Source: Methylophilaceae bacterium
GTDB lineage: Bacteria > Pseudomonadota > Gammaproteobacteria > Burkholderiales > Methylophilaceae
Length of the DNA: 6,177 nucleotides
Direction of reading: 5' to 3'
NCBI GenBank assembly: GCA_017880825.1
Contig: JADGRN010000093.1
Span: 1 to 6,177, forward strand
The notes beneath the pieces are model-generated. The model had not been told where the DNA came from, did no database searches, and saw only the letters and a list, made by a program, of their open reading frames with translations. The stretch's first letter is position 1; each line of letters starts with the position of its first letter. The translations under genes were made by a program, and so were the position numbers. Of the stretch, positions 1-3,516 are shown piece by piece.

Positions 1-178
1 TGAGACGGTAGGCTTCGAGGACGCGCGGGTCCGCGAGCCGGTAGTAGACGGTGCTTCCGTCGCGCCTGGTCGTCACGAGCCCGGCGGCCCGGAGCACCGC
101 GAGGTGCTGGGACATGTTGGGGACCTGGCAGCCCACGCACGTCGACAGCTCCTTGACCGAAGCCTCGCCGGTCGTCGC
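1..178 (-). CDS. ArsR-family HTH regulator, partial (both ends missing)
   Basis: Reading the minus strand from about 178 down to 1 gives an open frame with a typical winged-helix ArsR core: GEASVKEL (start of the HTH), then VPNMSQHLAVLRAAGLV (recognition helix), then the wing RRDGSTVYYRLADPRV. Proteins of this family are small cytoplasmic repressors that leave DNA when they bind metal or when thiols are oxidised. The C-terminus runs off the left edge. The N-terminus is lost, because upstream of about 178 the frame enters antisense of the acyl-CoA synthetase. Two cysteines (CVGC) lie just before the recognition helix, not at the ELCVC position of classical arsenic-sensing ArsR, so the ligand cannot be inferred. 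G+C is about 70%, far above the rest of the window, suggesting an actinobacterial-like or other high-GC source that is foreign to its neighbours. The family is well supported; the native context is not. Confidence 0.7.
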
Positions 179-180
179 GG
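153..180. other. Probable chimeric junction between two unrelated sequences
   Basis: Left of this stretch only the minus strand makes sense (ArsR, high G+C). Right of it only the plus strand does (acyl-CoA synthetase, near 50% G+C). Inside it both readings look good: plus gives LTEASPVVAV, matching the conserved LTE(T/A)SPVV motif of AMP-forming ligases, and minus gives ATTGEASVKE, matching the start of an ArsR HTH. Such an overlap of roughly 20-25 bases is what a false join through a shared word, or microhomology-mediated recombination, would leave. No transposon end, tRNA or att-like repeat is visible here. Which explanation holds cannot be decided from the sequence alone. Confidence 0.65.
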
Positions 181-758
181 TAAATCGTGAGGCCAGCAAT
201 GATCCGGCTTCGGTGGGTGAGCCTTTGTCGGGGTTTGAAGTCAAGCTTAACGGGCAGTCTGAGCTGCTGGTGCGTGGCCCCGGGGTGATGCTGGGTTACT
301 GGAATAACCCGCAAGCTACTCAGCAGATGATAGATTCCGCTGGCTGGCTAAATACCGGGGATATCGTCGAAATCCGTGATAAGCGCATCTATATTCGTGG
401 CCGCAGCAAGAATATTCTGGTGCTGTCCAATGGCGAGAAAATTGCACCGGAAGATGTGGAAAAAGCCGTATTAGCCGATCCGGCATTTCAGCAAGTCATG
501 CTGATCGGCGAGGCAAAACCCTGTTTGGTATTGCTGGCGGTGAGTGCCGAGAAGGATGAGCGGGCGCTGTTAAAGCGTGCCAATGCGCAGATTGCGCATC
601 TGCCGCGCCATGCGCGCATACGCCGGATTATTTTATCAAGTGAAGAGTGGACTAGCGGAAACGGCTTACTGACCCCCACGCTCAAGATCAAGCGTGAGGC
701 GGTATATCAACTTCACTTGTCCAACATTGAGGAAGTTTACCGCGAGATAACCGGCTAA
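153..758 (+). CDS. Long-chain acyl-CoA synthetase (AMP-forming), C-terminal part, 5'-truncated
   Basis: This is the C-terminal part of an ANL-superfamily enzyme that activates fatty acids to acyl-CoA through an acyl-adenylate. Motifs in order: LTEASPVV (A5 region, the preceding YG missing), LLVRGPGVMLGYWNNP, GWLNTGD (342-362, ATP ribose-binding aspartate), GRSKNILVLSNGEKIAPEDVE (about 399-461, hinge into the C-terminal lid), and LTPTLKIKR near the end, whose first lysine (684-686) aligns with the catalytic A10 lysine. The LTPTLK form is typical of long-chain (COG1022/FadD15-like) synthetases. About 200 codons remain of a usual 550-600. The frame stays open upstream to an ATG at 51, but those 34 codons are antisense of ArsR and match no ligase, so 51 is not a real start. 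The gene ends with TAA at 756-758, three bases before the stop of the convergent tetR gene. As it stands, the fragment lacks the N-terminal substrate-binding domain. Confidence 0.85.
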   Translation: MTEASPVVAVNREASNDPASVGEPLSGFEVKLNGQSELLVRGPGVMLGYWNNPQATQQMIDSAGWLNTGDIVEIRDKRIYIRGRSKNILVLSNGEKIAPEDVEKAVLADPAFQQVMLIGEAKPCLVLLAVSAEKDERALLKRANAQIAHLPRHARIRRIILSSEEWTSGNGLLTPTLKIKREAVYQLHLSNIEEVYREITG

Positions 759-771
759 GGATTAGCCTTTT
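753..771 (+). terminator. Small hairpin plus T-run between convergent genes
   Basis: GGCTAA (753-758), loop GGA, TTAGCC (762-767), then TTTT. The left arm contains the synthetase TAA stop, and the right arm read on the minus strand contains the tetR TAA stop. The 6-bp stem and four T residues make a weak intrinsic terminator for plus-strand transcripts. For the minus strand no matching T-run follows, so its action there is doubtful. Confidence 0.45.
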
Positions 772-1319
772 AGCGCCATTTCGATGAGGATTTTTGCTGC
801 TTTTTTTGCGTACTTGATCGCGCCTGAGCCACGCTTCATTTGTTCGGCCTGGACAGCACCTTCAATCAGCAAGGATAGTTGCAAAGCCAGCGCTTCAGGG
901 TCTTTAGCTCCAGCATCCGTGGCCAAACCCGCTAAATACTGTTTGAACTGACGTGACTGCTCGGCCGAAAGCCGGTGTACGGCGTTTTCTTCATTGGGAA
1001 ACTCTGCCGAAGCCTTGAGAAAAGCCATGCCACGAAAGTCCGGCGCAGTGATCCACTCTTCGATATGGTCAAACAGTTGCTGCAGTTTTTCTGTGGGCTT
1101 TTTGCTGCTCATTTTGCCATTGAGCCAAGCCTGAAAATCCTGATGACCCTTTTGCAATACTTCCAGAATCAAATTCTCTTTGGAGTGGAAGTATTTGTAG
1201 AGTGTCATCTTGGTCGTGCCAGCGACAGCGACGATGGTATCAACTCCGGTCGAGTTGATGCCGCGTGTCTGGAAAAGATCAGACGCCACATGCAATATCT
1301 TTTCGCGCAATATCGACAC
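762..1319 (-). CDS. TetR/AcrR-family transcriptional regulator
   Basis: This 185-residue protein has normal TetR length. The N-terminal HTH is clear: REKILHVASDLFQTRG (helix 1), then GVDTIVAVAGTTKMTLYKYF (residues 25-44, HTH with the family's YxYF ending) and HSKENLILEVL. Residues 75-185 form the helical ligand-binding and dimer domain, with WITAPDFRGMAFLKASAEFP (90-108) resembling the C-terminal domain of LmrA/YxaF-type TetR repressors. The start is GTG at 1317-1319; an in-frame TGA at 1323-1325 rules out a longer form, and only a weak GGA lies upstream as ribosome-binding site. TetR proteins usually repress their own or adjacent genes until a small hydrophobic ligand binds. Candidate targets are its own upstream region, where TTTAC/GTAA motifs and a palindrome lie, and possibly the neighbouring operon. 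The convergent acyl-CoA synthetase raises the idea of a fatty-acid-related ligand, but this is only inference. The C-terminal half is related to the protein at 1595-2359. Confidence 0.9.
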   Translation of the reverse strand: MSILREKILHVASDLFQTRGINSTGVDTIVAVAGTTKMTLYKYFHSKENLILEVLQKGHQDFQAWLNGKMSSKKPTEKLQQLFDHIEEWITAPDFRGMAFLKASAEFPNEENAVHRLSAEQSRQFKQYLAGLATDAGAKDPEALALQLSLLIEGAVQAEQMKRGSGAIKYAKKAAKILIEMALKG

Positions 1320-1346
1320 TATTCATATCCAGTCAAAACTGAGGAT

Positions 1347-1409
1347 GGTTTACTTTACCACCAAAATAAACCCGACGCTATATTTACAGGTAAGTAAGGT
1401 TTTATTTAC
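1347..1409. promoter_or_regulatory. Clustered TTTAC/GTAA motifs upstream of tetR (possible operator region)
   Basis: TTTAC occurs in tandem at 1349-1353 and 1354-1358 and again at 1383-1387 and 1405-1409. The inverse GTAA occurs in tandem at 1390-1393 and 1394-1397. The blocks GGTTTACTTTACC (1347-1359) and GGTAAGTAAGG (1389-1399) are near-inverted copies, and TTACAGGTAA (1384-1393) is itself a short inverted repeat. The cluster lies 28-90 bases upstream of the tetR GTG start, between the suggested promoter and the gene, where autorepressor sites are common. In AT-rich DNA some of this may be chance. Confidence 0.3.
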
Positions 1410-1447
1410 GCCCCTCTGGTTTCATTGGGCCGAATCAGGCTGAAACC

Positions 1448-1475
1448 TATATAAAATGCGGTCTTATGAAGTAAA
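1448..1475 (-). promoter_or_regulatory. Candidate sigma70-type promoter for tetR
   Basis: On the minus strand, TTTACT (1475-1470, -35-like, consensus TTGACA) is followed after 16 bases by TATATA (1453-1448, -10-like). Transcription would start near 1440, leaving an untranslated leader of about 120 bases that contains the TTTAC/GTAA cluster. The -35 box overlaps a short inverted repeat, GTAAA-N6-TTTAC (1471-1486), a possible control site. The match is moderate and based on the hexamers only. Confidence 0.35.
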
Positions 1476-1502
1476 TATCGCTTTACATTATTTATTCATA
1501 CT

Positions 1503-1530
1503 ATGAAATATACAAATCTGTATATTTCAT
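1503..1530. repeat. Perfect 12-bp inverted repeat, 4-nt spacer (operator-like palindrome)
   Basis: ATGAAATATACA (1503-1514), spacer AATC, TGTATATTTCAT (1519-1530): all 12 pairs match. There is no T-run next to either arm and the stem is very AT-rich, so it looks more like a dimeric-repressor site than a terminator. It lies between the terminator of the TlpA operon and the suggested tetR promoter, 28 bases upstream of the -35 hexamer. The TetR protein is the nearest candidate binder, but I recognise no known consensus. Confidence 0.55.
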
Positions 1531-1551
1531 GGTGTTTTATCTGCATAGAAT

Positions 1552-1575
1552 AAAAAAGGGCGCTTGGCGCCCTTT
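1552..1575 (-). terminator. Intrinsic terminator of the TlpA-HemJ-TetR-like operon
   Basis: On the minus strand: AAAGGGCGC (1575-1567), loop CAA, GCGCCCTTT (1563-1555), then TTT. The 9-bp perfect stem has a GC-rich core and a 3' run of six T counting the end of the stem. It begins 19 bases downstream of the stop codon at 1595. This is the textbook form for rho-independent termination and separates the operon from tetR downstream. Confidence 0.85.
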
Positions 1576-1594
1576 ATGTTTTATGCATAACGGG

Positions 1595-2359
1595 TTACCC
1601 AGTGGAGTTCATCATCAACATCGGTGTGTAATTGCAGCGTACTTTTTGCATGATTTGCCCAACCAGCTGTTGGTCTGCCGCCTTGGTCGAGACCTCCCCG
1701 CTAACCACGTTTTCCAGGTAAATTGCCCGCTGGTTGTCCGGAAGCATCAGTGCCTCAGGGTACTGGCACTGGCCTTTACGCATCTGTTCCATAGAGGCAT
1801 ATAGTCCGGCAGTTTGCTCCGGGCTTGCCGCAACGGCTTCGATATCTTTAGTAGGTGCAACCGGCTTAATCATGGCAGCGGAATTAGCTGCATTAGCTGT
1901 GGCACTCAGTGGATTAGAAAATCCAAATACCAGCATGCTGGAGATTGCGGTGACGAGGAATACGCTGGCGGTCATCGCATAGGCCGAGCGCTTGCTGATG
2001 AAACGGTCTTTTTCGGTCTGCGCTTGAATCAGCGCCTGGGCGACCTGTCTGGCGTGCTGTCCAGCGGCACAGCCCGGTGTGCGTATTTCTTCCTGCAACA
2101 TGCTGATCGCGATGAAATAAAGCTGCTGAGCAAGCGTTTCGGATTCCTGTGCGCCACTGGCACTGGCCTGTGCGGTGAGATATTCCAGCAAAGCCTGGGG
2201 TTCGGCGCTGTTGATTTCTGCGGCACTCAGCTTGTCGCGCATGTGTGGCGCGTCAATCCAGTCAGCGAGAATATCAAATAAGGCAAGCAGGCGTTCACGC
2301 GGCGTGCCGCCTGCTTTTTTCAGCATCCTTAAAAACCATACGGAATTGAGAATATCCAT
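1595..2359 (-). CDS. Membrane-anchored protein with TetR-like ligand-binding domain and no HTH
   Basis: This 254-residue protein is not one I can name. Residues 19-112 resemble the C-terminal domain of TetR regulators: TPRERLLALFDILADWIDAPHMR and later ASGAQESETLAQQLYFIAISMLQ parallel PTEKLQQLFDHIEEWITAPDFR and DAGAKDPEALALQLSLLIEGAVQ in the neighbouring TetR. The DNA-binding domain is absent, since only about 18 residues precede this region and an in-frame TAG at 2381-2383 prevents extension. A basic stretch (EKDRFISKR, 116-124) is followed by one hydrophobic helix (about 126-148), which predicts a cytoplasmic N-terminus and periplasmic C-terminus. The tail (149-254) starts Ala/Ser-rich and ends in an unrecognised region with two cysteines, C198 (KGQCQYPE) and C242 (VRCNYTP), that could pair. 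It follows hemJ by 28 bases; only a G-rich run (2366-2370) precedes the ATG, so the start is moderately sure. A role as a membrane sensor or as partner of the TetR is inference. Confidence 0.75.
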   Translation of the reverse strand: MDILNSVWFLRMLKKAGGTPRERLLALFDILADWIDAPHMRDKLSAAEINSAEPQALLEYLTAQASASGAQESETLAQQLYFIAISMLQEEIRTPGCAAGQHARQVAQALIQAQTEKDRFISKRSAYAMTASVFLVTAISSMLVFGFSNPLSATANAANSAAMIKPVAPTKDIEAVAASPEQTAGLYASMEQMRKGQCQYPEALMLPDNQRAIYLENVVSGEVSTKAADQQLVGQIMQKVRCNYTPMLMMNSTG

Positions 2360-2387
2360 ACCCGGCCCCCGAGATAAAACCTATAGT

Positions 2388-2816
2388 TTAGAATGGCTTG
2401 ACTTCGACCAATAGTATAACCGCAATCAGAATGAGCACGGGTAACTCGTTGAACCATCTGAAGTAGACGTGGCTATGACGATTGCGGTCATGCTTGAAGT
2501 CCAGCAGCAGCTTGCCGCAGTAAATATGGTAAACAACCAGCACACCAACCAGTCCCAGCTTGGCATGCAACCAAGTGCCAGTGATGCCATAAGCCAACCA
2601 CAACCATAGCCCGAAAACGATGGTCAGTATGGCGCCCGGTGTCATGATGCCGAAGTACAGTTTGCGCTCCATGAGCTTGAAGCGGGCGATGCTTGAGGCA
2701 TCTTCGCTCCCATGCGTTTTGCACATGGCATGGTAGACGAACAGTCGTGGCAGATAGAACAACCCGGCAAACCAGGTCACCATGAAAATGATGTGCCAGG
2801 CTTTAATCCAGAGCAT
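2388..2816 (-). CDS. hemJ: HemJ, protoporphyrinogen IX oxidase (UPF0093)
   Basis: HemJ oxidises protoporphyrinogen IX to protoporphyrin IX, the step before iron insertion in heme synthesis, as a small integral membrane protein. The 142 residues match the family in length and pattern: WIKAWHIIFMVTWFAGLFYL with conserved His8, then PRLFVYH, then the signature MERKLYFGIMTPGAIL (49-64), then WLHAKLGLVGVLVVYHIYC (82-100) with His84 and Lys86, and the ending FRWFNELPVLILIAVILL with VKPF. Four hydrophobic helices lie near 5-24, 54-76, 83-100 and 124-139. The ATG (2814-2816) overlaps the TGA of the upstream thioredoxin gene by one base (TGATG), which indicates translational coupling. The TetR-like membrane protein follows 28 bases downstream. 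The unusual feature is this operon company; hemJ itself looks intact. An alternative CopD-type annotation is less likely given the HemJ-specific motifs. Confidence 0.9.
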   Translation of the reverse strand: MLWIKAWHIIFMVTWFAGLFYLPRLFVYHAMCKTHGSEDASSIARFKLMERKLYFGIMTPGAILTIVFGLWLWLAYGITGTWLHAKLGLVGVLVVYHIYCGKLLLDFKHDRNRHSHVYFRWFNELPVLILIAVILLVEVKPF

Positions 2817-3355
2817 CAGCTTGGTCTGGCCAATTGCTTATCGAGCAGGCTGTGCAAAGCGGTGAAATCAATTACCCCGACCACGTGTCGGACAATGCGG
2901 CCTTGCTGGTCGATAACGAAAGTTGTTGGGGTTAGTTGCACATTATCGAAACGCGACGCTATGTCACCCTGAATGTCGAGCGAGACCGGGAAAGGCAGTG
3001 CTTTTTTCTCGGCGTAATTCAGCACGTGGTTGGGCGGGTCATAAGACATTGCCACGGCAATGATCTCAAAACCCTGATTGTGATATTGCTTGTAAGTTTC
3101 AATCAATTTGGGCATCTCGGCAATACAGCCGGTGCAGGTGGTCGCCCAGAAATTGACCAGCACTATCTTGCCGCGCAGATCTTTCATCTGCATTATTTTG
3201 CCCTGCAAGGTGGTAAATGTGACGTTGGGCGCTTGCTGTTTTTGCAGTAGCGAATAAGCAAGAATGGCCAGCAGGATCAGCATGCACGCAGGCAAAAGCA
3301 GCTTGCGCAAGCCTGAGCGCGATGCCAGGCGTGAGATGTGAGTATGTAAATTCAT
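2816..3355 (-). CDS. TlpA/ResA-like membrane-anchored thioredoxin-fold protein
   Basis: This 179-residue thiol-disulfide oxidoreductase is exported but held in the inner membrane by an N-terminal helix (about 19-37, LLLPACMLILLAILAYSLL) preceded by Arg/Lys. The thioredoxin-like fold follows: FTTLQGKIMQMKDLRGKIVLVNFWA, the active site C74-T-G-C77 in FWATTCTGCIAEMP, then FEIIAVAMS, and the cis-proline loop QLTPTTFVIDQQGRIVRHVVG (P143). This arrangement is that of AhpC/TSA-related TlpA/ResA proteins, which reduce periplasmic disulfides, often in cytochrome c or heme protein assembly. It is the first gene of a minus-strand operon and overlaps hemJ by one base, so heme-linked thiol chemistry is a fair guess. 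The two-cysteine tail of the third operon protein could be another client (inference). The ATG at 3353-3355 has only a weak AAG-type ribosome-binding site but gives a complete membrane anchor. A dedicated electron donor such as DsbD is not in the window. Confidence 0.88.
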   Translation of the reverse strand: MNLHTHISRLASRSGLRKLLLPACMLILLAILAYSLLQKQQAPNVTFTTLQGKIMQMKDLRGKIVLVNFWATTCTGCIAEMPKLIETYKQYHNQGFEIIAVAMSYDPPNHVLNYAEKKALPFPVSLDIQGDIASRFDNVQLTPTTFVIDQQGRIVRHVVGVIDFTALHSLLDKQLARPS

Positions 3356-3367
3356 GGGCGCTTCAAG

Positions 3368-3382
3368 TGGCAGTCAATGCCA
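3368..3382. repeat. Short inverted repeat in the divergent intergenic region
   Basis: TGGCA (3368-3372), five-base spacer, TGCCA (3378-3382), 13 bases upstream of the tlpA-like start. With 5-bp arms this could be a small regulator half-site pair in the leader of the operon, or chance. It has no T-run and is not a terminator. No convincing minus-strand promoter could be picked in 3356-3480. Confidence 0.2.
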
Positions 3383-3479
3383 ACAATTGTGGTGTTTTTC
3401 TGCATGTTTGTCACTCAGTTCGAGTTCGTCCTGTTCTGGTTATCCTGAAGTGGGCGCGCAATGTAGGCGGTTAGCAGCA

Positions 3480-3488
3480 TGATATAAT
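3480..3488 (+). promoter_or_regulatory. Extended -10 promoter for the FAD/Fe-S oxidase gene
   Basis: TGATATAAT contains a perfect -10 hexamer TATAAT (3483-3488) with the TGN extension that allows a weak -35 box. No good -35 hexamer is found at the usual distance (AATGTA at 3460-3465). Transcription would start near 3495, leaving a leader of only about 22 bases before the ATG at 3517. Confidence 0.55.
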
Positions 3489-3516
3489 CGCGGCTTTGGT
3501 AATAATTTCTTCGTTT

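Noticed and set aside
51..152. In-frame ATG-led extension of the acyl-CoA synthetase reading frame
   Set aside because: The 34 codons match nothing of the ligase family and are the exact antisense of well-formed ArsR coding, so the frame is open only by chance and high G+C.
975..1443. Plus-strand open frames across the tetR gene and its upstream region
   Set aside because: They are antisense to a convincing TetR protein, run into non-coding AT-rich DNA and show no domain pattern.
2360..2387. Possible lost HTH of the TetR-like protein hidden by a frameshift upstream
   Set aside because: Only 28 bases separate it from the hemJ stop, and the preceding DNA encodes the conserved HemJ C-terminus, so there is no room for an HTH.
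1529..2414. Several plus-strand frames opposite the TetR-like membrane protein
   Set aside because: Compositionally odd translations with no motifs, ribosome-binding site or promoter; they are shadows of the minus-strand gene.
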